Origin: Siderastrea radians | Taxonomy: Eukaryota; Cnidaria; Anthozoa; Scleractinia; Rhizangiidae | NCBI GenBank assembly: GCA_964017195.1 | Contig: OZ024894.1 | Span: 487,501-551,500 of the forward strand | Direction of reading: 5' to 3' | DNA: 64,000 nt | Shown here: positions 25,001 to 37,000 of the stretch, piece by piece | Layout of the letters: every line of letters starts with the position of its first letter | Position numbering within the stretch: position 1 is the stretch's first letter | The notes under the pieces: model-generated | Told to the model about the DNA's origin: nothing | The model's database searches: none | Seen by the model: the letters and a program-made list of their open reading frames with translations, nothing else | Position numbers and translations under genes: made by a program

Positions 25001-28000
25001 ACTTTAGTCGGGCGGTGGAGTAAGGTGGCGACGGGTTTCTGACCGGGAGCACGCTCTTCAAGGGTGTACACCAAGGTGTTCACCTCAAACAGTTTATCTA
25101 GATAGTACAAATCCGACAGTCTTACACCATCTTCACTTTGATTCTCGGGGAGTGTGTTGAGGTATTCTACCCGTAACGACTTGGCTTTCTTCTCCAGATT
25201 CTTGAGGTGGAACCCTTTATGTCTCGCAAGGCATCTGAAATAACACAAGTGGTCTTCATAGACCTGCCCTGTATTATAGTTGCTTTCCAAGGCATCCAGC
25301 CCGCGATTCTCCACAATGAAGGATGGAAGACGCTTGCCACGTCCTATCGGCTGTTCCTTTACTTTGTAGATGTGCAAAGCTGCGTTGCATAATAAACTCA
25401 CTCGCCATTTACTGTTGGGTTTCTGGCGGCGGACGAACTCTTGCCAATCGGTATCTTGAATCTTAACCAGAAATCTATTCACGTCCTCCTCGTTGCTGAT
25501 GAGGATGGGTTCCTCATACAGGAACCCGTTTTGACTAGGGTAGTAATACTTCACTTCTCCGGTCTCGCTATTTCGGAGAATGAATCCGAAAGCGATATTA
25601 ATCTTAAAGGCTGTTTTCTGTCGTTTGAAGACATCTTTGATGACTTGATCCAACGGTGTTTCGAGACGGAATGTGTAGATAACGACGTGTTTTCCGTTCT
25701 TGGTTCGAGAGCGAATTTCGTTCCAATGTTGGCGAATACAATTGACAATTTCCTCATCTTCACAGTCGTACAGCGTTTCCACATCAGGCGGGCATTCTAA
25801 TGGATCCTCCCATTGCTGTCCACGGCTACACTGGGGTCTGTTTCCTCCATGAAATTGGTTTTCGTGGTGAAACAGTTCTGCTGAAGTTTTGAACCCACTT
25901 CGCCCACAGATACCACACGTCCACGTTGGGGTGTGAAGCTTCTGATGTTTTTTTAAATTGGCTTCATACCGAAAGGTCTTTCCGCACACATCACACGAAT
26001 ATTGAGTAGGAGATTCGTCAGGAACATCATCCGGATGCTTTTCTCGTTGATGCCGAAGCAAATTACCCTTTCTCGTAAACTTCTTCTCACACGTACCGCA
26101 TGTAAACTCCCTCATTGTCTAGGTTGAAATGATGACTTTTGAATCCGGTGACAGCTTTTATACTCTTTTCCTGTCATCTTCCTATTGGTTCTCGGAGTAA
26201 TTTGATTGACAGGTTGGATAGATTCACAGCTGAGTAGACAATGATTGACAGCTGAGGAAACGTTGATTTTTTTGATTGACAGCATCGATTTCATCGACAA
26301 CTTTTTAATAGACAGTTCATACCTGCCACCACCGCTGATTGATTTGTATTGAAGTGGGAGATTTTTATTTTATTTTATTTTTTCCATTTTTTTTATTATT
26401 ATTTATTTTTTTAACATACATTTTTAATTCAAGGAATTTTTTTCCTAAGAAAAGAAAGAAAAAGACACACATCCGGACGGGGACTCGAACCCCGTACCGT
26501 TCAAGTACGTGAAAGTTTTTTTTCCCGCGTCATCGGAAAATTACTGACAGAGCATTTTTTGGTTCGCGCATTGACACTTCGGTTTGGTAGCGTGAACAAC
26601 TTATTTTTTCACAGATTTATTCATCGCTTTCCCCCAACAACCCTCGGCTTTACAAACAAAACAATGACAGCTAAGATTTCAGCGAAAAAAGTGAGCGATT
26701 TTTATCTGTAAAAGCCACCGAATGGATGTTTTGAAAACAGCGAAAGCTTCACACGAGGTAAGTGTTGTATTTTGCTGCCAGCAAAAAAATATGTTGTTGA
26801 AGTGTTTTTACGACCAACTTTGTGATTTAAAACCACGGTGTCTTATAATACTCTTTTTTTGTTTTTTGAAATGGCTCTATTTTTTATCGCCTCAAAAAAA
26901 TTTGCAAACCACCGCGGTTCTGTTTAGCTCGCATGCCATTAACTCGCATTGCCCGCGTTGTTGTTGTTGTGAAAATTTTCAGTGCATCAGAAAAATATTT
27001 CTTCTTACTTTTGTTTTGCTCTCTATTTTAGAATCCCACGATGTCCTGCCTGCCTGCCACGGGGTGAGAAGAGCAAGAAGAAAAACTTTTCTCCGAGAAG
27101 AAAGCGAGCGGCTTTTTGAAAACAACAACAAGCAAACCTCCACGCCAAGTAAGCATCTACTGTCCGCTAAAACATATTTTTTTTAACGTGTTGAGCATTT
27201 TTCACACACACAAAAAAATCAAACCTCAGATCAAAACACATTTATGTTTTTAGTCCTCTTTTGTTCTTTCCAATGGCTCTATTTTTTATCGCCTCAAAAA
27301 ATTTGCAAACCACCGCGGTTCTGTTTAGCTCGCATGCCATTAACTCGCATTGCCCGCGTTGTTGTTGTTGTGAAAATTTTCAGTGCACCAGAAAAATATT
27401 TCTTCTTACTTTTGTTTTGCTCTCTATTTTAGAATCCCACGATGTCCTGCCTGCCTGCCTGCCACGGGGTGAGACGAGCAAGAAGAAAAGTATTCCGAGA
27501 AGCGATCGGCGCCATGTTGAATTTTATTCCTGAAACACAGACCTCCAGGGGAAGAAAAGAATGATCATCCAGATCATCATGACAGAGTCCACAAGCTACC
27601 TTGACATGAATAAAAAAAAAAAACCTTTGTCATCCAAATAAAACCAATCAACTCTCGTTTGTCTTTCAAAAAAATTTTTCAAGCCGAACTCGATCCATCG
27701 ATCACTTTTCTTCTTCGAAAACCCCACAGACTGCCAGCCCCAAAAAATCAATCACAACCCATCCATGGTCTCCTACAACCTCTTGCCCTCGAAAAAATTT
27801 TCCATCCTTGTTCCAAAAAAAAAATATATTTTTTTTCCACCCTGAGTGGGATTCGAACTCACACTTTTATGATCCTCACAGCGCGCGCTTAAAGCGCGCC
27901 CTGGCCCTGACCCCCGCCGCCGCCGCCGCCCGCCCGCGCGCCCGCCGCCGCCGCCCGCTGCCGTGTGATCCTTCGCCTCGTTTCTGATGGGTTTCAAAAC

Positions 28001-31000
28001 TGGAAGGGTGGGTCTTTTTTCATACCAAATTCAAATACTACGCCTCAAGTCCATTTTGACCTAGCATGTTGAGCCCGCGATCTCCTTTTTCCGTACCGGT
28101 CAGCGGTGTCCCACCCCAAATCACCTGACCTTCACCTTTCCAGTCACTTCCGGTTGTTGATGACGTCACTTCCGGTCCTTAGACCCCAGGCTCCTCTCGC
28201 GATCTTGGATTCGACGCCATCTTGGATCGACGCCATTTTGAGGAGAAACAACTCCCGATTTGCGGATAATTTGGACCCTACTATACTACTATACTACTCT
28301 TTTGTTCTTTCCAATGGCTCTATTTTTTATCGCCTCAAAAAATTTGCAAACCACCGCGGTTCTGTTTAGCTCGCATGCCATTAACTCGCATTGCCCGCGT
28401 TGTTGTTGTTGTGAAAATTTTCAGTGCACCAGAAAAATATTTCTTCTTACTTTTGTTTTGCTCTCTATTTTAGAATCCCACGATGTCCTGCCTGCCTGCC
28501 TGCCACGGGGTGAGACGAGCAAGAAGAAAAGTATTCCGAGAAGCGATCGGCGCCATGTTGAATTTTATTCCTGAAACACAGACCTCCAGGGGAAGAAAAG
28601 AATGATCATCCAGATCATCATGACAGAGTCCACAAGCTACCTTGACATGAATAAAAAAAAAAAACCTTTGTCATCCAAATAAAACCAATCAACTCTCGTT
28701 TGTCTTTCAAAAAAATTTTTCAAGCCGAACTCGATCCATCGATCACTTTTCTTCTTCGAAAACCCCACAGACTGCCAGCCCCAAAAAATCAATCACAACC
28801 CATCCATGGTCTCCTACAACCTCTTGCCCTCGAAAAAATTTTCCATCCTTGTTCCAAAAAAAAAATATATTTTTTTTCCACCCTGAGTGGGATTCGAACT
28901 CACACTTTTATGATCCTCACAGCGCGCGCTTAAAGCGCGCCCTGGCCCTGACCCCCGCCGCCGCCGCCGCCCGCCCGCGCGCCCGCCGCCGCCGCCCGCT
29001 GCCGTGTGATCCTTCGCCTCGTTTCTGATGGGTTTCAAAACTGGAAGGGTGGGTCTTTTTTCATACCAAATTCAAATACTACGCCTCAAGTCCATTTTGA
29101 CCTAGCATGTTGAGCCCGCGATCTCCTTTTTCCGTACCGGTCAGCGGTGTCCCACCCCAAATCACCTGACCTTCACCTTTCCAGTCACTTCCGGTTGTTG
29201 ATGACGTCACTTCCGGTCCTTAGACCCCAGGCTCCTCTCGCGATCTTGGATTCGACGCCATCTTGGATCGACGCCATTTTGAGGAGAAACAACTCCCGAT
29301 TTGCGGATAATTTGGACCCTACTATTCGAGAGCGAATTTCGTTCCAATGTTGGCGAATACAATTGACAATTTCCTCATCTTCACAGTCGTACAGCGTTTC
29401 CACATCAGGCGGGCATTCTAATGGATCCTCCCATTGCTGTCCACGGCTACACTGGGGTCTGTTTCCTCCATGAAATTGGTTTTCGTGGTGAAACAGTTCT
29501 GCTGAAGTTTTGAACCCACTTCGCCCACAGATACCACACGTCCACGTTGGGGTGTGAAGCTTCTGATGTTTTTTTAAATTGGCTTCATACCGAAAGGTCT
29601 TTCCGCACACATCACACGAATATTGAGTAGGAGATTCGTCAGGAACATCATCCGGATGCTTTTCTCGTTGATGCCGAAGCAAATTACCCTTTCTCGTAAA
29701 CTTCTTCTCACACGTACCGCATGTAAACTCCCTCATTGTCTAGGTTGAAATGATGACTTTTGAATCCGGTGACAGCTTTTATACTCTTTTCCTGTCATCT
29801 TCCTATTGGTTCTCGGAGTAATTTGATTGACAGGTTGGATAGATTCACAGCTGAGTAGACAATGATTGACAGCTGAGGAAACGTTGATTTTTTTGATTGA
29901 CAGCATCGATTTCATCGACAACTTTTTAATAGACAGTTCATACCTGCCACCACCGCTGATTGATTTGTATTGAAGTGGGAGATTTTTATTTTATTTTATT
30001 TTTTCCATTTTTTTTATTATTATTTATTTTTTTAACATACATTTTTAATTCAAGGAATTTTTTTCCTAAGAAAAGAAAGAAAAAGACACACATCCGGACG
30101 GGGACTCGAACCCCGTACCGTTCAAGTACGTGAAAGTTTTTTTTCCCGCGTCATCGGAAAATTACTGACAGAGCATTTTTTGGTTCGCGCATTGACACTT
30201 CGGTTTGGTAGCGTGAACAACTTATTTTTTCACAGATTTATTCATCGCTTTCCCCCAACAACCCTCGGCTTTACAAACAAAACAATGACAGCTAAGATTT
30301 CAGCGAAAAAAGTGAGCGATTTTTATCTGTAAAAGCCACCGAATGGATGTTTTGAAAACAGCGAAAGCTTCACACGAGGTAAGTGTTGTATTTTGCTGCC
30401 AGCAAAAAAATATGTTGTTGAAGTGTTTTTACGACCAACTTTGTGATTTAAAACCACGGTGTCTTATAATACTCTTTTTTTGTTTTTTGAAATGGCTCTA
30501 TTTTTTATCGCCTCAAAAAAATTTGCAAACCACCGCGGTTCTGTTTAGCTCGCATGCCATTAACTCGCATTGCCCGCGTTGTTGTTGTTGTGAAAATTTT
30601 CAGTGCATCAGAAAAATATTTCTTCTTACTTTTGTTTTGCTCTCTATTTTAGAATCCCACGATGTCCTGCCTGCCTGCCACGGGGTGAGAAGAGCAAGAA
30701 GAAAAACTTTTCTCCGAGAAGAAAGCGAGCGGCTTTTTGAAAACAACAACAAGCAAACCTCCACGCCAAGTAAGCATCTACTGTCCGCTAAAACATATTT
30801 TTTTTAACGTGTTGAGCATTTTTCACACACACAAAAAAATCAAACCTCAGATCAAAACACATTTATGTTTTTAGTCCTCTTTTGTTCTTTCCAATGGCTC
30901 TATTTTTTATCGCCTCAAAAAATTTGCAAACCACCGCGGTTCTGTTTAGCTCGCATGCCATTAACTCGCATTGCCCGCGTTGTTGTTGTTGTGAAAATTT

Positions 31001-34000
31001 TCAGTGCACCAGAAAAATATTTCTTCTTACTTTTGTTTTGCTCTCTATTTTAGAATCCCACGATGTCCTGCCTGCCTGCCTGCCACGGGGTGAGACGAGC
31101 AAGAAGAAAAGTATTCCGAGAAGCGATCGGCGCCATGTTGAATTTTATTCCTGAAACACAGACCTCCAGGGGAAGAAAAGAATGATCATCCAGATCATCA
31201 TGACAGAGTCCACAAGCTACCTTGACATGAATAAAAAAAAAAAACCTTTGTCATCCAAATAAAACCAATCAACTCTCGTTTGTCTTTCAAAAAAATTTTT
31301 CAAGCCGAACTCGATCCATCGATCACTTTTCTTCTTCGAAAACCCCACAGACTGCCAGCCCCAAAAAATCAATCACAACCCATCCATGGTCTCCTACAAC
31401 CTCTTGCCCTCGAAAAAATTTTCCATCCTTGTTCCAAAAAAAAAATATATTTTTTTTCCACCCTGAGTGGGATTCGAACTCACACTTTTATGATCCTCAC
31501 AGCGCGCGCTTAAAGCGCGCCCTGGCCCTGACCCCCGCCGCCGCCGCCGCCCGCCCGCGCGCCCGCCGCCGCCGCCCGCTGCCGTGTGATCCTTCGCCTC
31601 GTTTCTGATGGGTTTCAAAACTGGAAGGGTGGGTCTTTTTTCATACCAAATTCAAATACTACGCCTCAAGTCCATTTTGACCTAGCATGTTGAGCCCGCG
31701 ATCTCCTTTTTCCGTACCGGTCAGCGGTGTCCCACCCCAAATCACCTGACCTTCACCTTTCCAGTCACTTCCGGTTGTTGATGACGTCACTTCCGGTCCT
31801 TAGACCCCAGGCTCCTCTCGCGATCTTGGATTCGACGCCATCTTGGATCGACGCCATTTTGAGGAGAAACAACTCCCGATTTGCGGATAATTTGGACCCT
31901 ACTATACTACTGTGCACAATAGTATCTATCATTTTTATTTTATCTTGTTTACACAAACACTAGACAGTAGTACACCACAGTCCAATTTGAATGAAAACAA
32001 AAAAAAATTGGTAAATTCTCGTACATTGACTGTTCATATGCAGACCTGCCAACTCTCACGGTTTCACCGTGAGACTCACGGTTTGGGGTATCAACTCACG
32101 GTCTCACGATTTGGCCTCCAAGTCTCACGGTGAATCAGAAAATCTTGAAATTGCCAAACAATTCAGGTAGTATGAAGCAATATTGAAAAACCGTGTTGAA
32201 AATGGCCAAATTTGTCACATCTAATGTTTGAGGGAAAGCTGGGTACAATTCCGACCTCATTCCCATGAAACCATAGGTCAATATAGGTGTGCTTAGGTCT
32301 CTGGGGAAGCTAGAGCTGTGAATAGTTAACTCAAACTGGCGCCTCGCGTCGAAAGCGAAACAGAACCTGACTTCAAAAAATGCGGCAAAAGAATACAATA
32401 GGTAGCACAAATAAGGTAAAGAATACCTTGAAACAAGAAATCTACCATTTTTATTTTCATTTTACACATATTTTGGAAATCTCCAGGTTTGAGGTCCCAA
32501 TCTCCAGGTTTTTCTGGGCTTTTTTGCAAGGTCTGCAGATTTGCACGTTTTGGAGGTTGGCAGGTCTGCATATGCACATTAGGGAAAGGGTTAAAATGTC
32601 TTAATGTGTGTGAATTAGGTACAACTGAATGAGTATTGTTTTGCCAGCCATTAGGTTAGGGAATTGGTTTGCACGAACATGTGTAGGTGGAGGATATGGA
32701 GGGTATTGTCATTAAATTCTTGTTCTTTGCGGCCATCACTATCACCATTGCTGTTTTTACTGTTTGTAATTTCGTAGTAGAACACGGGGGCTAGAATTAG
32801 CTGTATGTGTAATTTGAATGCTTTGATTTAGAAATTTCCTTTTATGTTGTTTGTGAAGCTTGCAAACGATCCTTGTTTTGGGTAGGCAAAAGTCAAGTGG
32901 CTGTTGGACTTGTACCCATTAATTTTATGAATAAAAGTTCAGAGAGTGCCTTGTCTGTCTATCCACTTGCCATTGGGAACTGTAAAGAAAACAGGTGAGT
33001 ATACAACTTTGATATGGCCTGAACTGAAATGGTTCAGATCATTGTACAGCATTTTCTTTAATCTCACTTAAACTAATGTACAAAATAAAAGTATTTGTTT
33101 TAAATAAATGTGATGATAATAATGACTTATGACTTAACAGTTTTGTTTTCTTGTCAAAGTGAAGTGGTCATTGGCTAGCTTGCATATTGTATGTGGTAAC
33201 TGCCTGAAGACCCTTAATTCATGAGTTCAACTTTTCAAAGTCAGCAGGCAAATCAACCCTTTCATTCAGAATTGTGTAATTAATGTATTAATTTTTAATT
33301 TTTTTTCACAGAAAACACCTAACTCAGCTGATTTCAAGCTTGAATGTTCAGAAACGTAAAATAAAGAAAGATGGGATTGTTGTTGATGGCAAGAAGTACC
33401 AAATCAAGTTTACAGGTAATTAATTCATTTTCATACCATAACACAGCAATATACGCTAATACAGTTTTACAGAAGTCTTACTTGTGAGGTGACATACACT
33501 GCTGTGCTAAGTAAATAAACTTGGCTGGAAAAAGCTTTCTTTCAGCCACAACTGACCCCTGATTGTCATTATCTGAGTTTAACCATGCATATGCCTCCTC
33601 TTCCCTGATGGCAATATTATTGTAATTACTGAGCAGCAGTGTTTAGAGTTGATTCTTGCATGATCTAGTGCAATATCAACTGACCTTAGTTTTTTTCCCT
33701 GTATAGTTACCCTGGACTATAAAGCTCTCCTATTGCTACTTCATAAAAGAGATGATGAAGACTTTGTTCTTGGAGGGAGAGGTTTTTGCTCAGAATTCTG
33801 TGCATATTGTGATGCCATCAGAGTAAGATTATCTTGACTATCCTGAGTAATATTATTGTATTTTAATTTAGTTTATGGGTGGTTTTATTCTGTAATTAAC
33901 CAAATTCGTAAATAGCTACTTTATTTCAAAATAATTACATCAAAAATGACAAGTTTGAACTTTTGAATTTTTTTGCCAAATGTTTAGATCAAATTCAAAC

Positions 34001-37000
34001 ATAGAGTTGGTATTTCTCATTGACATCTACAGTAATCATATCTTCAATTATATAATTATATAGAGACAATTGCTATACACACTGCACAGACAACATGTGC
34101 TGCTCTCTTATAATGTTTGAATTGTATTATTTCCAGGCATGCACATGCCACGGAGTTGAACCAGATGAGACATGCCTTGACTGCTTAAGATCCAAGGCAA
34201 ATATTGGAAGGTAACAGATTGGAAAAAAAGAAATTAAAAGACACTATAATTGTAATTTAAAAAAAAATCTATATATATATATAGATATTCGTAAGCAAAT
34301 GCCAGATTGTGAAAAAATAAGAAAAGAAAATATTAAAAGCTCTCTCTCCCTCTGAAGGTAAGGTTTGATCAGGTCGATAAAAGGGTTGAGCATTTACTCG
34401 TTTCTTTCCAAATTTTGAGATTAGTTTTAACTAGTTCGTAAAAAGATATTAATGACCATAGTAACTGAATGTTGTATTATCTTGATAGATCCACTGGTCT
34501 TCGCGATGACCTAAATTTTCTTCTTGAGGAAGACCTCAGCCATATAAATCTCTGCTCTCTTCACTGTGAGATGAGAAACTGCGAGCAGCTCCTGGGATCC
34601 CTGGGTTTATTTGCTTATCGCATAGGAAGCCTTGATAAGCTTAATGAAGCCCTCTCAGACCATGGACCGGAGAGCTGCAAAGGTTTTCCACGGGTTAAAG
34701 TAAAGGAGAGACGTGGGCAGCAGACAGCAGTAGATCGAAGTAACATCAAAGTGGCATCTTTTTCTGGTATACTCTCTGATATACCTTTCTGGTATACTTA
34801 TTCATTTACTTTAAGTGCTCTTAAACAATAGTTGTTGCAATGCCAGTGTTTTAGATGTGAAATATATTATATAATTCCTTAGATTTGTTATCCAAACAAG
34901 TACATGTACATGATGTTATTATAACTTATATAGTGTTTTACAAATATTTTCCTAGGTTCCTTTGAGAGGGAAGTTCTTAAGCATTTCGATAGTATTGTGG
35001 AGAGATCTCTTCCTTTAGAAAAAGTCACTAGCTATTACAGACAGTGTTCTGGATCAGCAAAACAAGTGATCTTAGATTATGTGACATTTTTTGAAGAGAG
35101 GAAAACGGTTGGTAGATTACTATATATTTTTGTTAATCCTTTCTAAGAGGCATACATTCATTGATATACCTCAGAAGTGATTATATTTAATGCACTAATC
35201 ACCAGCTTTAGATTTCTTTACCATTCTGTTTTATAGGAAATAAATATGTATGCAAATGAACTGCTATGAGTTCCTGGTCAGTTTGCTTTGCTGTTTAGTC
35301 TTTATTTGCATTCTGATTTCAATCGTATTTGATTGGCACACTTGGGTCTGTGCATGATGTTGCAGTTTTCAACCATATTGTATTTGGGTGATTTCATTGT
35401 TCTAGAGCAGTAATACTGTAGCCTGATCACTTGTTACATATTACCTTGCAGTATGTAATATCAGTATGGTCTGTATACAATGTTCTGACAGTGCAATTTT
35501 TGCTGTTCAGTATTGTGACTTTGGACACCCCCTAATGTCCAAAAACTACTAGTGGATGCATTTAGCTATCACATGAAATGCATTTCTGCATCTTAGCACC
35601 CAAATGCTTGGATGATTTGAAAGACAATATTTCATGCCATTCATTTGTATACCTTAGGTACGTGTTTAGGGTTACATGTTTCATTTTTCCTCGACATAGA
35701 CCTTAAGTATCCTATTTTGAAATGCAGTTTGTCACTGAAATGCTTGAGCAAGGAGAAGTGTTAAGAGACTTTGGCACAAGACAAGAAAATGCAAAGATTG
35801 AAAAAGGCGGTGGTAAGAGGCACATTTAAATTAAATCAATGTGTTTTAATTACTGCAAATACTCTATTTTTGTCTCGCTATGTAAGATAAGTATTAAAAT
35901 CCTGTAAAACTGCAGATTATACTACATTGTTGCCTTTATTTTAGATCTTGAAACATTTCTTACCAACACCAAACAGCAATGGGAAAGAAAACAAAAGGAG
36001 GTTGAATCACGGTTTTTACAGTTGTCTGACAAAATAGTAGTTCATGATGAGCCCAAACGAAAAAGCAGAAAGAGGAATTACACCAAATGCCAGTCTCAAG
36101 CACAGGAAGACCCCTTTGCAAGCTATGCAGCTGAACTGCAAGTTGAGTTTTTTAAAAAGGTAACAGGTTGTTACATGTGTAGTGTACACTTGCTGAATGC
36201 ATTAATTATCATTTTGGTCAAATGTGAGTAACTGTGCGTTACAACTCTATATAACCGCTTTTCCTTTTTTCTGGAAATTAAATTAAGAAATAAAATCAAT
36301 TGAGAATTCAATTGAGGGGGGATTCATGAAAGGAATCATAGGGAAGTCCAGCTCTTATTTCAAGATCTCAAGTGAGAGTTAAGACTTGAGTGAACTGGGT
36401 TCTGTTTACAATAACATCCTTTTTGTGTTCATTTGTTTTGTTGCCTTAAGGTTTGCAGTGATTGGCGGGAGATTGCATTGACAATACGAGATAAAGTGTT
36501 TGAGGATGACGAAGAGCAGCTGATTGATATTCATGATGTAAAGGTGTGAAACTATTATGACTTCTAGCTCGCACAAAATATACAAATGCGCATGCACACA
36601 CGTAAAATATAAAGCCACATAATTATACAATAGCAGAGTGCTAGTATCAAGACAAAAAAGAAGAATCTGTTTTTTTTTAAGAAGAGTATGTTATTGGCAG
36701 TTATCTTTTCTGCTGATGATAAGATCCATGCATGTAGCTTAATATAAAATTGTCTTTTCTGTTCATTGTGTTTGTTGTTGCAAAGAATTACTACCTCAAT
36801 TGAAAAGGGGCATTTACTTCGGCCTCCGAGAGTCTCTGTAATACTTATTCTTCATAACATTTATTTTTACTTTCACCTCAACATAGGCTGATGTTTTACT
36901 GGACTTATGTGTGCAACACAGGGTATATTTTGTTGAATTTCAGTGCAAAGAGTGGGGTTTCCTCTTGAGGAAACTATTTGGAATCCATCTAGGTACAGGT

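Larger units (their letters stand above)
25704..28298. repeat. Right-end copy 1: polB 5' end, promoter, right-end region, terminal repeat
   Basis: Matches 29325-31911 at a constant offset of 3621. It ends with two AGTAGTAT units (complement ctactatactactatactact), one unit more than the copy at 31911. Confidence 0.9.
8436..31911 (-). mobile_element. Polinton/Maverick (adintovirus-like) element, 23.5 kb
   Basis: The element encodes the full Polinton gene set on the minus strand: protein-primed DNA polymerase, DDE integrase with chromodomain, hexon-like and penton-like capsid proteins, adenain-type protease and packaging ATPase. It is visibly more GC-rich than the flanks. The right end finishes in an AGTAGTAT-type terminal repeat at 31911. 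The left end is anomalous: the matching terminal sequence is at about 9091, with an inverted polB 5' fragment outside it that stops abruptly near 8436. No 6-bp target duplication is evident (left flank aaattt, right flank gtgcac), which fits truncation of the left end. The large genes are open, so integration is probably recent or the element is still active. Such elements are both transposons and integrated virus genomes. Confidence 0.9.

Noticed and set aside
26722..27186. Unspliced 154-residue frame over the divergent mini-gene
   Set aside because: It reads straight through a consensus donor and an intron with T-rich sequence; the spliced reading is better supported.
27838..27905. Functional suppressor tRNA gene
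   Set aside because: There is no 5' acceptor strand or D-arm; only the 3' half is tRNA-like, so a tRNA call is not supported.
27773..27997. 74-residue Gly/Arg-rich frame in the right end (three copies)
   Set aside because: It runs through a CCG tract and the tRNA-like segment; low-complexity translation only.
8412..31917. Target-site duplication gtacac/gtgcac around the Polinton
   Set aside because: The left hexamer lies about 20 bp away from the homology boundary and does not match exactly; the left end appears truncated, so no duplication is claimed.
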